A DNA stretch of 64,000 nt from Channa striata (lineage: Eukaryota; Chordata; Actinopteri; Anabantiformes; Channidae): NCBI GenBank assembly GCA_033026295.1, contig CM065179.1:24731275-24795274 (forward strand), in the 5' to 3' direction. Shown one piece after another: positions 36,825 through 50,060 of this stretch. Each line of letters begins with the position of its first letter. The stretch's first letter is position 1. The notes beneath the pieces are model-generated. The model saw nothing but the letters and a program-made list of their open reading frames with translations. It did no database searches and was not told the DNA's origin. The position numbers and the translations under genes were made by a program.

Positions 36825-38153
36825 AAAGGACTCACAGAAGACTTATGGCTTAGTCAGTCACCCAGCTAAACACTCCATCCGCCTGCGCTTTAGACACTCT
36901 CATCCATATCCTCCTTCTATTTGCCATCATCCATCCATCCATCTCCCTGCTCGCTGCTGTGCTCTGATAAATCCTCACAACATCACAGTATTTTCGCCAT
37001 CCCTCCACCCCTTTGTCTATTTTAGGCATCTCATCTCACCTCTGTCTGGGACACAAACACACACACAGGCTTGTGGAAAGGATTTATTGAAGAGGTGCTT
37101 ATGACTATTTGAAGTACGTACTTTGCTTGCAGGTCTGTCCAGCGTCAAACTCTTTCTCTTCTGACACAACCAGTTAGCCTGGTTCTTCACTGTTGGTAAG
37201 GTGGGTGTGTGCATTTGCTTTTCGTACAAATTCCATTATGAATGATTTCCCATCACAATTAAATGATTACTTCAGCATCCGAAAAGGGATGTTTACCTGA
37301 CTTCCATAATCCATCTGTAATCTCCTCACTGATGCTGTCGGCTCGTGGGCACTTCAACTGTCACTCAGTGTTTTCGACTTTCCATATAGATTCCTAACTG
37401 TTTGGCATAACCCAAACCCTATCAGCACACAAGAACACTAGACATAAAAGAAATATAATATAGAACTCCAGAGATGCACAATCAGCCTGTATAAATGTAG
37501 TACTGGGCAGGATTGCCAGAAAACTGTGACAATCCATCTCAAACATCTTTGAAATAAATAAATGTCTATTAAATAGCCATTACAATCAGCATCAACACGC
37601 ACAAGCTAATGGGTGACTATGCCTCTAATAAAACCTGAAAACACTCAAGAGAGCAGAGTGTTCGTCATTATCCAGTGCAAATAAGGGCAACAAAATGTGT
37701 AGACAAACTACAAGTAAACAGACGTGATGAGGGACTTAACTGAACAATAAATAATTAGTAAAGTAGCTCAGTGTGAATTATCCTGTCTGAGATCAATCCA
37801 ATTATACAGCTCTAGGTCAAAACAGTAAGAGAGATGTAAAAATAAAGAAGGCATTGAGTTATTGTAGCTACAAGCAATATGTTTAAGTAGAGCATCTGTT
37901 TCTGTCTGTCTGTTGACAAACCTGTTTCCAAAAGAGTTGGGCTACGCTACCTGCTAATCATTTGGAACGTCTGTTTAATTAAAAGAAATGTAGAAACAAA
38001 AAATGTTTATTGTTTTGAGAAAATATCTTCCTTTTGAATTCTTAATAAGGTTAAGATATGTTGTATAACTGGAAGATACCTAAAAACCAATTAAGTTAAT
38101 TATAAAAAGGTCATGATTGGGTATAAAAAAAGAGCAGAGAGACTAATGCTAAA

Positions 38154-38156
<3 letters not shown>

Positions 38157-38185
<29 letters not shown>
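38157..38185. repeat. (GA)n microsatellite
   Basis: About 14 uninterrupted GA units. Confidence 0.95.
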
Positions 38186-40167
38186 CTCCACAGCAACATG
38201 ACATTTTTTCCTGGTTAAACCTGCCCATTGTAAAACCACATTCTACATGTATTACAACAACATGGTTCAGTAGTAAATAAATCTGTGTGTTTTGAATATA
38301 CTGGACCTGTCAATCAGTGAACACAGTAATTGAAGCATTATGACATGGCAAATTATTATGTCAAAAGAAATTAAATTAATTAAATTAATTAAAAATTATG
38401 AGTTGTACAAAAACTGAATTTCTAAGTGAACCAGTTGTCTTTTTATCATGTACAATTAGCTATTTCACATGATTTGCAAATTATTGCTATTATTTTCTGT
38501 ATTTACATTTTACAGATGAAACCAATTGTTTGTCACATTCAGGTTTGTGTTTTCTTCAGTGCAGCAAACTACAAAGGTAGAACTGCTACTGAATGTAGAC
38601 TGTGCGGGATTATGGGGTTTATAGTATCCACATTCATAGCTTATACATAGCTTCATATCAATCACAACATGCACATATACCAAAAACAACAAGGCTTTAA
38701 CAACTAATCAATTCAAATTTCCACAAAATGCAACTAAATTATTGTGAGTCTTTGAAAAAAATGGTGCCTGTCCCCTTTACTGGTCAAGGCCGACCGCTCA
38801 CGGAACAGGCTGGCTGACTGTTTTTCAGGCTGTTGATCGGGGATTGAAGCCTGGATTCTGGCCTGTCAGTCTACATCAGTGTGCTGCGTGCCCTCAGCAC
38901 CTACGAACAAAGTTAAACCCCAGCTTAGAGCCGGCAGCACTCACACACACGCCGGCCTAGGGAGGAGTAAGGTATATAGAGACAGAGAGGATGTTTCTGT
39001 TTTCCCCATGTTCTGCTTCTCATCCTCTCTACCTATGTCTCCTTCTCTTTCTTTCCTTTATTTCTATACACTGTCTTTTTTTGCAGGGTTGCAGTAAGTT
39101 TATACATGCTCAGTCTGCTCTGGTAAAAATCTAAGTTTTGTAATAAACACAAGACCTCAAAATCAACGATACAAGCTTATATACTGTAACTGGCTTTAAA
39201 TCCAGCATTCATAAGCCAAGAACACTCAAATTTATTTATAAAACACAGACATCACATTAACGAGAGCAGCCTACTGACCTTGCATGAAGGATGAGTGAAT
39301 TAAGCAACAATCCACCAGCAGTGGATTCAATTCCATTATCTTAACTGAGTAAAATGTGAATATGTTCTCTCAGTCACACAGTGGGGTCAGTCTGCTGCTG
39401 TAGCATGGATGAAGTAGAAAGCTACAGTGTTATGTGGATAGGTGGTGGACAAGACGAGCTCACCCTCCTCTATTTGGTTCACCTGGCAGACATTTTGTGC
39501 CCGGTTGCCAGCAGTGTCAATGGGGAAATGGTGGGTTGGCATGATAGCGTTTTTTCTTGCCACCACACTTGCTCAGCATGAGAAGGATCCCTTTAGGACA
39601 GAGGAATAGGTGAGTGCTGAGCTGCTTCCAGAAAGCTCTTACACACACAGATGATCAAACCTAAAGCTGCACTCATTTGTTCATAAAAACCTTAACAGGG
39701 GCACATTTCCTTCCATCCTTTTTACTCAGTAGGAGTTTGCTTCAAAGACATAATTATCCAGTTGGTTTGAGGCGCATGACTGAAATCCAGCCTGAAGATG
39801 CTACAGCTGCAGTGGGACAGTGAGTCACTTCAGGGACCTCAGAATTTTGTTCCATTATGTTTTAATGTCTGTCTTTACAACTTTTAGCTCACAAGTCTTA
39901 CCAACTCTAAGCATAATGATAAAAATCAGTTAAACCAATAGATGTCAAATTACTAATAGATTGGAATTTTATAGGAAAGCATATAGTGGACTGTTGCATG
40001 TTTTTCTTATACAAACGAACAAAAGTTCTCCTTAAAGAAAACAAAAAAATGCTATGTGTCAGATGTCCCAGTGCCAGTATTGGCCATTGGCCCGATCCTG
40101 CCTTTGTCGACTTGTACTCGGATAATGTGCCTGATACCACAGTAGCCTTCGCAGGTAGATGGAGGTA

Positions 40168-40388
40168 GAATCTACTACCACTCTTTCGGCTTTTCCACTT
40201 CACTCTATCCTGGGCATCTTCCTCTCTGACACCAGCCAACCTCATGTCCTCTGTTGGAACATCCATATATCTCCTCCTTGGTTGTCCTCTCGCCCTCTTG
40301 CCTGGCAGCTCCATCTCCAACATCCTTCTACCAATATATTCACTATCACTCCTCTGCACATGTCCAAACCATCTCAGTCTGTTTAAAG
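40168..40388 (-). pseudogene. RTE-type LINE C-terminal fragment with 3'-end deletion
   Basis: Read on the minus strand this is the extreme C-terminus of an RTE-like reverse transcriptase: LRWFGHVQRSDSEYIGRRML, then a basic stretch (GKRARGQPRRRYMDV) and REEDAQDRVKW. The LRWFGHV motif followed by basic residues is characteristic of this clade in fish. After AQDRVKW the sequence jumps directly to GGAAAAGCCGAAAG. Compared with 12126-12219 it lacks 34 bases bounded by GGAAAA on both sides. The frame is open but only the tail of the protein is present. Confidence 0.8.
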
Positions 40389-40550
40389 CTGTTATTAGGT
40401 AAGGTATTTACTGACCACAAAAATAAAGCTCGATGAAAAGCTCTGCAGTGCTGAAGATCAAATCCCTCATAGTCACATTTCTCTTTCTCTGTCCAGGATC
40501 TCACCTTAAATCTGTTCTTTCTTCCGCTTTTTTTTAGTTTTGACTTTCTA

Positions 40551-40612
40551 AGAAGAAGAACAAGAAGAACAACCTTTATTCGTCACTTCAGTCACATATA
40601 CATTTGCTTCGT
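40551..40612 (-). mobile_element. possible retroelement 3' end with (GTTCTTCTT) tail
   Basis: On the minus strand: TGTATATGTGACTGAAGTGA, CGAATAAAGGTTGTTC, then TTCTTGTTCTTCTTC. The phrase '…gtgacaataaag' plus a short tandem tail is the usual 3' end of several fish retroposons. The body upstream (toward higher coordinates) is not recognisable. Confidence 0.35.
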
Positions 40613-41452
40613 GAGTTGCTTCGTTTAGTAAAGCCTTTACTTGTTTTGGCAGATGAACCCGTGATAATTTGTGTTCTCATGGATTTGCTTCAATGCAACT
40701 CATACTAGAAGCAAAAAGTTTTGTAATGGTATTGATACTTGTTATCAGTGTCAGTATTTGTATGCAGCCTGAAAAAAAATTGTACTAACACATCCCTAGC
40801 CAGAGGAATATCTTACAAACATAGAACTGTTTTAAAGGCCAACTCAGGTCAAGTTCTAAATTGATTTTCCAGCAAACTGACTACAAAACTCTGGGTTCCA
40901 TAAAAGATATAGTTCTTGATGAGTGCTCTGTTTAACATTCCAAAGACACCAAAAATTGCCACTTTGTCAAGTCCTTTGATGTCTCGGTATGGGACAAGAA
41001 GGGGCTGTCAGTAGGGTACATTAAAAAAACTGTATTACTCCCAATACACGATGAAGTACATATGTAATACATATATTAATACATATGACTGTATGTCTTT
41101 TATTTTCTTAATTAACTTAATCCTACCCTGAAGAGGTGGAGTCTAAACCTCACTCCAGTGTTTGTGGGTAATATCCACCAAACTGGGATGTTACTACGAC
41201 TGTAATAGAAGAGTTCATGACGAGTGCTCCGACACACAGGCACCATCATGCCCATGGTGTCAGACAATGGCACTCGCAGCCTGTCCAATATTCACCACAA
41301 AGGCCATAACAATCATAAAAATTTGACACAGTGGGAATTGTTTTTATCTGTTACTTTGGGATGAAAATGTGATGTTTATTTACATGCTGTGCTATGACTG
41401 AATGGTTGTTTCCTGATCTATCTGCCACTGGCAGACACAACAACGTTAGCAA

Positions 41453-41467
41453 TTTTTTTTTTTTTTT
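41453..41467. repeat. poly(T) run
   Basis: Fifteen T in a row. No retroposon body could be recognised beside it. Confidence 0.85.
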
Positions 41468-43782
41468 CATTCAAGCATTTCTTTTTTCTGTCCGAGTAAC
41501 TTACATTCCATAATGTATTACAGTGAACACCCACAGTAAATCAGCAATAAAGTGAGGTTGTTGCGACCGAAGAAGACCCAACTGGCTCCTGTTGCTGAAG
41601 ACAGGAATAGAGATTAAAGAGGGAAGAAATGTGAAAATAATGTAAAGTGAATGAAATTAAAATAAATAAAATGTAGCAGAATGCAGCAAATGCTAGGGAA
41701 ATGTGCATTTACTCCACAGTGACTTTCATTGTGCCACTCTAAAGTGAAAGTGAACTTAAAATAGAAAAAAAAATCAAGTTTGAAGTATTATGTTTCCTAA
41801 CAGGTAGAAACACCTCAAGATTCACAGACAAATTACCGTGATGTGTATTCTAAAGCAGACTGAGATGTGGAGAATATCAAAGTAATCTGTAAATGATTTA
41901 AAAAAGAGAAGACAAAAGATGGGCGCAGAAGCAGAGCAATCTATTAATGCTGCACCACTTGTACTCTCTGTTTTCAGGAACCTCTAGTCCTAGCAACGCT
42001 TGCCTGCACACAGATGCATCAACACACATGCATATGCAGTCAACCTCCCCAGCCACGTAAACTTACATGCAGCCTCTCTCTCTGGCCATGTAACCTTAAC
42101 AGCCCTATCAGCCTGCGAGCACAGTCTGTACTCTCAGCTCTGTCCTCAGGTGAGCTTTCAGCTGATACAAATGTGTGAAAGGATTTGAAGCATCTAAAAG
42201 CACCACCTTTGGGGATGAACACAACACACGGAAGGTGGGGGATAATATCATCACCTCCTTTTATAATAAAGGGCCTTGCTCAACATCGCTAGTATAAAAG
42301 CATATTCCTAAATAGTGAAATTAGTGTCTATTTTGTTATGTGAGAATTCTGTTTTCCTGCTCTTAAAGGGCTTTGTTATTTTCAGAATTACATAGGCATA
42401 TTTAGCACTACTCTGCATATGTGTGTTGGAATTGTCAATCACATACATTGCATTTGCAAGGAAGAATAAAGATGACTCGTAACCGCAGCCAGTGTACCAC
42501 AGCACTGTATTGTATATTCAGCTGTCTTAGCATGGCTACCAACTCCTCTCATAACCCAGTGACAACAGCCAGGGCAGATGCAATTGATGACAATGGGCTA
42601 ATGATAAGTGCAATGAATTAATAGTTCATGAGGTCACTCTGTAAAGGACTGTGTTTACCTGTTAAATGGCAGGGAAACTGCGGTTTTATTAAATTTTTAC
42701 CCACACCTGATGGAAGGTGTAGGTCATTTTTAAGCCAAAATGCAAAACTGTGTCTGTTTAGAACAGAGCAGCAGACGATTTGATGTTAAATTAGATGCTG
42801 CATAATGTGAGTGAAATGTGAATATTAAAATATTCCACCTTAATAACACAAACATTTTACTTCCATTTTGTCTTTTTTTAATTATTATTCCATAATACTA
42901 AAGAATTTCCATTGTAATGTAAAGTGAATTGTGTAATAATATATTAAAAAAATCCTTGTGGAGTAGCTATGCCCCAATTTTAATAAGTTTTATAAAGTTT
43001 CAATTGATAAACTCTAGATATAGTGGAAATTTATGAATTACACCAGGTTCTTCAATCGAAAGATGGCTTACAAAAATATTTCAGCAGATAAACTTATAAT
43101 AGATTATAAATGAGAAAAGGTCTGCTGCTGCTTTCTTTATATTTTGCAATGTAATATAAATGTGTATGATAATCTGGCACCACTTCCTCCTACCAGACAC
43201 GAGTTACTATCATGGATGAAAAAGGTGACTTGTCAAAAAAGCATACAGTCGGCTGACTGTTTACAGTGTTAAAGTGAACTAATAACTAATTGTGTCATTC
43301 TTCTTAATTACATGCCTCACAAACTCAGAAATCCTTCATGAAAATGAGATGTAATACATGTTCTACTTACACTACATAATTGACGTGTTGACTCACTTAC
43401 TGCACTGGCATTTAATTTTGGCGTTGGAATTAACGTTAGGAAGAATTACCCAATATGAACATAAATCGTGAAAAGAAACTAGTAGAGGATTGACCATCAT
43501 ATTCTAAAAAATAACAACACAATACTACAGATTAATTATTTTAACAATGCAGCAGACATAAGTTATATTTTTACAAGCTGACGTTTCCTGTTTGGAGCTC
43601 TTTGGCATATTTAGTTGCCTCAGTAACCGCACAATGTTACAAAACAAAAAAAAAAATTCAGCAATTTCCAGTCAATACCATTGTTTGGTTTCCACCAGTG
43701 TGCCATGTCTCTTAGAGGAATACGGTATTGATTTTAAGTGAGGGCTGATGGTGAAAAAGCACAACACTTTATTTTATGCATC

Positions 43783-43804
43783 ATGGAATGCATTCCATGC
43801 AAAT
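43783..43804. promoter_or_regulatory. palindromic TEAD-like dimer site abutting a POU octamer
   Basis: ATGGAATGCATTCCAT (43783-43798) is a perfect 16-bp palindrome made of two head-to-head TEAD/MCAT motifs (TGGAATG / CATTCCA). It overlaps ATGCAAAT (43797-43804), an exact POU octamer. Motif reading only; there is no evidence of occupancy. Confidence 0.35.
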
Positions 43805-44149
43805 AACGCACCACTGCTCAGCTCATTCAGTTGTGTTCACTCAGCAGACTAAGCAAGAAAGAGCTTCCCATTACTCTATATAGACATTTCTGTCAGGAGC
43901 CATTTTCAGGGCAGACACTGTAGCGAATTTGAAGAGCAGTCAAATGAATGTTGCAGTGCTCCTTGCTATCTCCTCAGTACCGTAGGATCAACGGTGCAAG
44001 CTATGGAATGGCAAGGTTCATTTCCAGTCACCTTATCCCTGTTGTTTTAATACACTGGATAAATACAAAAGGTGCAAGATATAATTTTTTGGTTGAACAT
44101 AAAAAAAATCGTTAGTGAACTTCATCAACCAAATGGTATGTAGGCAGAG

Positions 44150-44610
44150 ACACGCCGAGCTGACGGCAAAGAACAAGTAGCATCAAAAACTGACAGCGGC
44201 ATCACCTTCGTCTAGTCATAAATGGGGCACTCGAACACACCTCAAAGACCACAGCCAACAGCTGACTAGCATGGTCATTCTGCACATGTGACAGGAAGAG
44301 AAACCAGAAGACTGCGTATATACAAACTAGCTAAATAAGTGATTTTGTCTGCTCATGCACTAATTCTCTAAGCTAAATAACCAAGCTATTGGTTTCTCTC
44401 TCAAGGGCCAACATTTATCGAACATGCTGAATTGGCTGGTAAGCACCAAAGGTTCAGGACTCACTGCATACATGATGCTCAATAATGACTGAACAATGGC
44501 TGACATGGCATGAGCAACTATCAAAATGGAATTGAACCAGATAACGGTGTCTGGAGGAAATTTACGGCAAGAAGCAACTACCTTCCCAACAAAACACATT
44601 TCCAGTTGAA
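44150..44610. repeat. unclassified interspersed repeat, copy 2 (longer)
   Basis: The first about 185 bases match 30120-30290. The sequence continues with non-AT-rich, repeat-like text (CATGCTGAATTGGCTGG, GACTGAACAATGGCTGACAT, GCATGAGCAACTATCAAAAT) to about 44610. The minus strand has a 79-codon open frame (44360-44599) with no recognisable domain. Family unknown. Confidence 0.5.
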
Positions 44611-44934
44611 GTTAGTATAGAAACAGTATTTGGAGATGCCATTGAGCAAAAACAATGAAACAAACTAAAACTCGCCAATACACATCCATAATCTGAAAGA
44701 CTGAGACAATGTGAACTAATACTCAGTGAAAATCAAATGTAACTTTACCTGTCTATTTCAGTTAAAAGTTGGTTTTGAGTTAATTTAGTCAAATAAATTT
44801 GTTGGATAGGTTATTGGCAAATATGCAGGGATACCCTGGGTAACCATATAACATCGTTATAAAGATCATATTCTTTTTAATGCATAGAACTGCCGCCTAA
44901 AAGCATGAAGGTTGCTTCCAGCAGATATCATCCT

Positions 44935-45175
44935 GTGTTTAGTTTGCATATTCTCCCTGTGCATGTATGGGTTTTCTCCCACCGTCCAAAGACGTGCATG
45001 TTAGGTTAGTTGTTGACTATAAAATTGCCTGTAGGTGTGAATCAGAGTGTGAATGCTTGTCTGTCTGTGTATGTCTCTCTGTTCAGGGTGTACAACGCCT
45101 TTTGCCCAGTGACAGCTGGGATAGGCTACAGTCCTCCGCGATCCACAGAGGATAAGCAGGTACAGATAAAGGATG
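44935..45175 (+). mobile_element. teleost SINE-like repeat (tail portion)
   Basis: Contains the ordered phrases GCATATTCTCCCTGTGCATG, GGGTTTTCTCCCACCGTCC, AAAGACGTGCATGTTAGGTT, the 'gtgtgaatg.ttgtctgtctg' segment, CAGCTGGGATAGGCTACAG, and a terminal GGATAAGCAGGTACAGATAA then GGATGGATGA. This is the body of a very common fish tRNA-derived SINE family. The tRNA-like head (expected just upstream) is missing or too diverged. Confidence 0.7.
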
Positions 45176-45312
45176 GATGAATATATAGTTACAAAGGTTG
45201 GAACTGATTGTACTCAAAGTTTATTTTCACCATCCCATTGTTCACTTTGAATTTTCTCAATATTTATTTATTTGAAATAAAGTTAATGTAATATCGTGTT
45301 ACATTTACATGA

Positions 45313-45784
45313 AACTATAGTTAGTTCTAGTCCTGCTGCTATAGGCTTATACTGCTGTGGGAACAACCCCTGATGGACTGAGATGCTTTCCTCCTCTCAG
45401 CCCATATTTATATGTCACCACTGTAGGAGATTAACTCTGTATCTTCTTTCTCCCGTGGTTGTGCTTCTCCCTCTCTGTCTCCCTTTCTCTGTCCCTGTCT
45501 TTAGGTGTCTCCGGCTTTGGAGCTACTGGTCCTACCAACCTGCCCAATGTTTTCCACTCAGCCCAACCGGTCAAGGCAGATGTCCGTCCACCCTGAGCCT
45601 GGTTCTGCTGGAGATTTCTTCCATTAAATTGAGTTTTTCCTCTCCACTGTTGCCTATAGCTGCTCAAAGGGGATTTGTTGGGTATTCTCTAAACTTCCGT
45701 ATAGTCTTGACTTTATTGTGTAAAGTGTCTTGAGATGATTTTGTTGTGAATTGGCGCTATATAAATAAAGTTGAATTGAATTGG
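45313..45784 (+). mobile_element. Maui/L2 LINE, 3' tail only
   Basis: Same 3' region as at 1010-1545: it starts at CTATAGTTAGTTCTAGTCCT, includes CCACCCTGAGCCTGGTTCTG and GTAAAGTGTCTTGAGATGAT, and ends in TATATAAATAAAGTTGAATT plus one further GAATT unit. It has internal deletions relative to copy 1 and no RT coding sequence. A typical dead-on-arrival 5'-truncated insertion. Confidence 0.85.
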
Positions 45785-46785
45785 AACACCATATCATACT
45801 TTGTTTAATTAGCTAATGGCTGAATACAGACAGGAGAAAGTTTTTTGTGTGAGGTGTAACATCAGGAAGGATTTTTAAGAATTATTACCTGAAAATTGAA
45901 AACAGAATGACAATTACATCAAGTAAATACCATCATACTATAGAACGCATCATACCCACCATATGACATACAACAAAATAGATTTGAACATGATTTAACA
46001 TTATAAAACACGTCACATACATCAGCATTTTTTGTTACACTGAGCAAATCTTGAAAACAAAAACAGATTAAATTATTTTTTTTAACAAAATAGCATTAAT
46101 CCAGGTGCCAGGAAAATGAAGTTAAATATCTGCACAACTCATATTGACATACCCCAAGATCTTAAAAAAAAAATTAAAAGAATTTTTTGTGGCTTTAAAA
46201 AGAGATTTGCTGCTGTAAATGTTGATTGAAGATTTGGACATTAAGGCATGACTCTACTTGGTTTGGTAAAATAACACGTTAACTCCTAAATGACAGCAGA
46301 ACTGATGAAATTCCCCGAAACAGCCTGAAGATGATAAATGACTACAATTCTCTACTAAGCCAATACTGTTTTATTTCTTAGACCGAGCATGTAACATCGA
46401 AATTCTGCACTCAACCCGCTGCTGATAAAAGAATCTACCTCTACCAGCTGTTTCCTGAGATGTTCTCACTACTAGAGGGGGTCTACACTATTACTTTGTT
46501 GCATTATGGGAGGTAGAAATGCCCATCCTGAGCTTTCCGGACATTCTGTTCCAAATATGCCCACCTTCTTCTGCTCATTTCTCTCTTTCCTGTCCTTGTG
46601 GATTACAGCATGCTGATAAGGCTACCCCTGAATGGTTACACATCCACATCAATGAGCACAGAAGAGGCCACACATACACACACACACACAGTAGATGACA
46701 AGTCTGCAGTTGCCAAAAGCTTCAACAAGTGTAGGTCCTCCCCAGACACTGTTATTCTGTGTGATAGGAAGTCCTCCCACCATTA

Positions 46786-46804
46786 CATAAATAAATAAAT
46801 AAAT
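46786..46804. repeat. (AAAT)n microsatellite
   Basis: About four and a half AAAT units. A short (CA)n lies nearby at 46675-46691. Confidence 0.85.
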
Positions 46805-47741
46805 GAACAGCTTAAACCCCTGAGATGTTGCAAGGTAGAATTGGATTCTTACTACACTGCGTGTTTTCAGCAGCTACCAGCCATAAAGGTTTTGTCAACG
46901 AAAGAGTAAAAAGAAAATAGAGAAAATTGTATTCTATCTTTTCTGGCGCGTGCTGTATTTCTAACACCTCTATCTGTCAATATTGATAACTTATAGGTAC
47001 ACTTGTGGTCCAGTTTCTTGAGAACAGCCTTCTTCTTTGACACAGTTCTTTTCTTTTTTTTCTTTTTTATTTCAAGCATGCAACTTGTTTTATTCTCATT
47101 CCTTGTAATTAAAACATCCTGATAATTAAAAGAAACAGCATGGGCTGAGCTGTAATGTGAACCTACAGGACCCTAGGTCCTCGCTAAAATGTTCAAGCAC
47201 AATATACAGTACCTTGATCATCAAATAGTGACAATAACTGTAGCCTGGGGATAGTTTCTGCTTTTCTTACTATTGGTTATGGGCTCTCCACAGTGCAAAA
47301 GCATTCAAATAACAATAATTGCTCTCACATACTGTAAAGGTTGTGACTTTTATTAGTCCACGTTTTCTCCTAGGTATGTTTTTACATGAGCTTACTGCAT
47401 GAACAAATGTAAAGTAAATAAACTGGCCCTATCATAAAGCAGTAAAGGAGATGATGTGGCCAGTGCCTAAGTATTGTATGTGACACATGCAGTATTTGTG
47501 TAACCAGAATATAATGTTTTATTCTCTCAACATTTTAGAGGAAACAAAATGGAAAACTGATTATGTTGTTCTCAAATAAAATACAGATTAGCTGGGTGAA
47601 GCCTTGCATGTCCTCTCTGTCAATACCTAATTTATTTCCTGCTGTCACAGTAAAGTAGGGTGCATACTGAAATATATTATCGTTTTCTTCATTTCCCACA
47701 ATTCCAGCACAAGTCGGCCTTTACTTGGGCAATAGCCTTCA

Positions 47742-47960
47742 GTCAGTGGTTAAATGCTCTGCACTTACATATCACTTTTCTACCTGCTTGGTACCAAAAG
47801 TGCTTTACACTGCTTCTAATCCGCAATTCACACTCACAAACCAATATAGATGCTGCTATGCACCAGGAGCAGCTAAGTTGGATTTCAATGTCTTCCTCAA
47901 AACATTTTGCCATGTGACAGGAGGACGCTGTACCTCCTGATCCACACAAGGCTCATAGTA
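47742..47960 (-). mobile_element. diverged SINE copy
   Basis: TAAATGCTCTGCACTTACAT, AAAAGTGCTTTACACTGC, TGCTGCTATGCACCAGGAGC and CATGTGACAGGAGGACGCTG follow the order of the SINE family better seen at 59778-59992, in the same orientation, but with much divergence. The B-box-like end is lost. Confidence 0.45.
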
Positions 47961-49957
47961 TATCTCTGTACATAAAGGTTGGTCTAACCTTTTCTACTCT
48001 CCACACAAACATTCACTGTAGCACATATGAGAATGGGTGCAAAAGTGAGCCTAAAGTGACCCGAAGGCTGTGGGTCCCTGACCAGCACCTGGCTCTCCCT
48101 CATCAACATCAACACCCCTGTGATGCCCTTGACTATAGTCTTTAATCCCAACTGCTCCAGTAAAGATGCTCAGTGGTAAACTGTGAGAAAGTCATCAGAG
48201 CATAAAACTACTACTCCTACTAAAAACCTTTAGCAGTCCCAATAAGCTGAATCATGCTGATATCTTTCAAAAGCTTTCATCTTTTAGTTTCTTCAGACTT
48301 TAGTGAACAAACACCTTCTAGTAGCCCTTCACTTCTAAACTTGATTTCTAAAACTGTTCTTAAAATTAACATGGTTTCAAATTTGTGATGTAATGGTACA
48401 ATAGCGTTAACGCTGCAAATTTTGCAGTTTTGGGCCACAAAAAATATGATATAACTTGCTCTGACTGTTTGGGTTGTGTGACTTCTCAGAGTGGCCCTGC
48501 CACTTTCTCCTTTTGTGAGGAAAAAAGTTAAGGTGAGCCAAGAACTACAAGTGAGCTGACAAGCATACTAACATTTTATGGAATATTTGTTACTGCCATG
48601 TTGCTAATTACAATACAGTTAAAAGCTCATTTCAATCTAAAGCTCATTTTTGTATTAAGGCAAAAATACAGACAGGTGACAAATTAAAGAAAAAAGTGAA
48701 TAAATTAGATTTGAAATAAAATAACATATACAGATTAATATAATTTTGATATTAAACCATAGTCACAGTGACTAGATCTTTCCCAAATGAACACTTCACC
48801 ACCATTGTTAAAACACCAAATGAAGGAATTTCTTTTGGAAGAACGATATTCCATCGCACCAGCAGACTTCCACTTTCACTTGTTGAATCCACAACAAGGG
48901 AGGATTGAAGACTGAAAACTTAGTGTGAGACATATTCTCATGTTCATTTTGGTATATGACAACCAGTTTAAAAAACCATACTTCGAGAACATACTGCCAG
49001 AAGTGTTTCCATGATAAAACTACTGATAGCACCGATAGGAAATCAAACAACCAAAGTCTGAGCAATACTGCATATCCCCATAACACAGAGACACACATCG
49101 GCATACATAAAGTGGTTGTCATGTCTTTCACAAAATGTCTGATGATCACAAACTTTTTATTTACTAAACACTTGTGCAGTATGGGTAAGAGAAAACACAA
49201 ACTCATGACATGGCCACCAGCAACCTATGCTAACTACCTATGCTAAGAAAAAACTCGTCAAGATGACATCACCCAGAGAGGTTTTTCATCATTAGGAGTT
49301 TAGATAATGTTGCCTGGAGGAGCGCTGGAAAAGCAGCTTGACCATGATTAATAACTAACTCCATAATTTGAGCAACAAGATAATCTGAACTGAAGGTTCC
49401 CCCGAATTGTCATCTGGAGGCATTTATCATCTATACGTAGAGAGATGTTTAAATTTAGGGAACTCAGAGAGAAGTCTGTTGGCATTTATGTACATTTACT
49501 ATTGAACTTGGACCAACAGAAACAAGTTCAAAATGAGTGAAGGTGTCCTATAAATCTCAACCCAACCTTTTGTCTTGTACGATAGCTATTACTTCCAAAC
49601 TACTAAATGACCATTGTGATCATCCTTGGAGAGGAACAGCTGCTAAGCTGTTGCGCAAAGTCACTGCTGAACGCTGCTGCCATCCTCACGTACATCTGAC
49701 TTTTCCAAAAACTGGCGGTCCAATCTGCAGATTTTCTAAATCCAGCCCTTTTTTTATTCCTGGAGCATCAAAAGCACTGTGTTTTCCTAGCCCATTCTGT
49801 GTTTTATGCTGACACTTAAGGTACCCATTCTCATCATTTATCATTTATGCTTGGAGCTTTCAGTGTAGTAGAATAGAAAACCTAGATAGAAATCCTGATG
49901 TGCCAATATTTGGCATCTAAAGTAATGATGTACTATATAAAGAGAAAAGGAAGTGAA

Positions 49958-50060
49958 CGGGGTGGTGGATGGCAAACCAAGACAAAGGAATTTTCCACAG
50001 AAGATCAGGGTTCGACTCTAGTATGAAATGTTGTGCGCTATAATGAGGATCGTAACACAA
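49958..50060 (+). mobile_element. possible tRNA-derived SINE head
   Basis: GGTGGATGGCAAACC resembles a degenerate A box and, about 50 bases on, CAGGGTTCGACTCTAG matches a Pol III B box (GGTTCGANTCC). The rest is not recognised. It is not a functional tRNA: no cloverleaf can be drawn. Confidence 0.3.

Noticed and set aside
44360..44599. 79-codon minus-strand frame (MCFVGKVVAS...)
   Set aside because: Sits in an unclassified interspersed repeat, with no domain, no splice partners and no codon evidence.
45383..45733. 116-codon frame at 45.4 kb
   Set aside because: Lies wholly inside the non-coding 3' tail of a Maui/L2 LINE; the equivalent frame is seen at 1119-1481.
49958..50060. A functional tRNA gene suggested by the GGTTCGACTCT B box
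   Set aside because: No paired acceptor or anticodon stem can be built; at most a SINE head.
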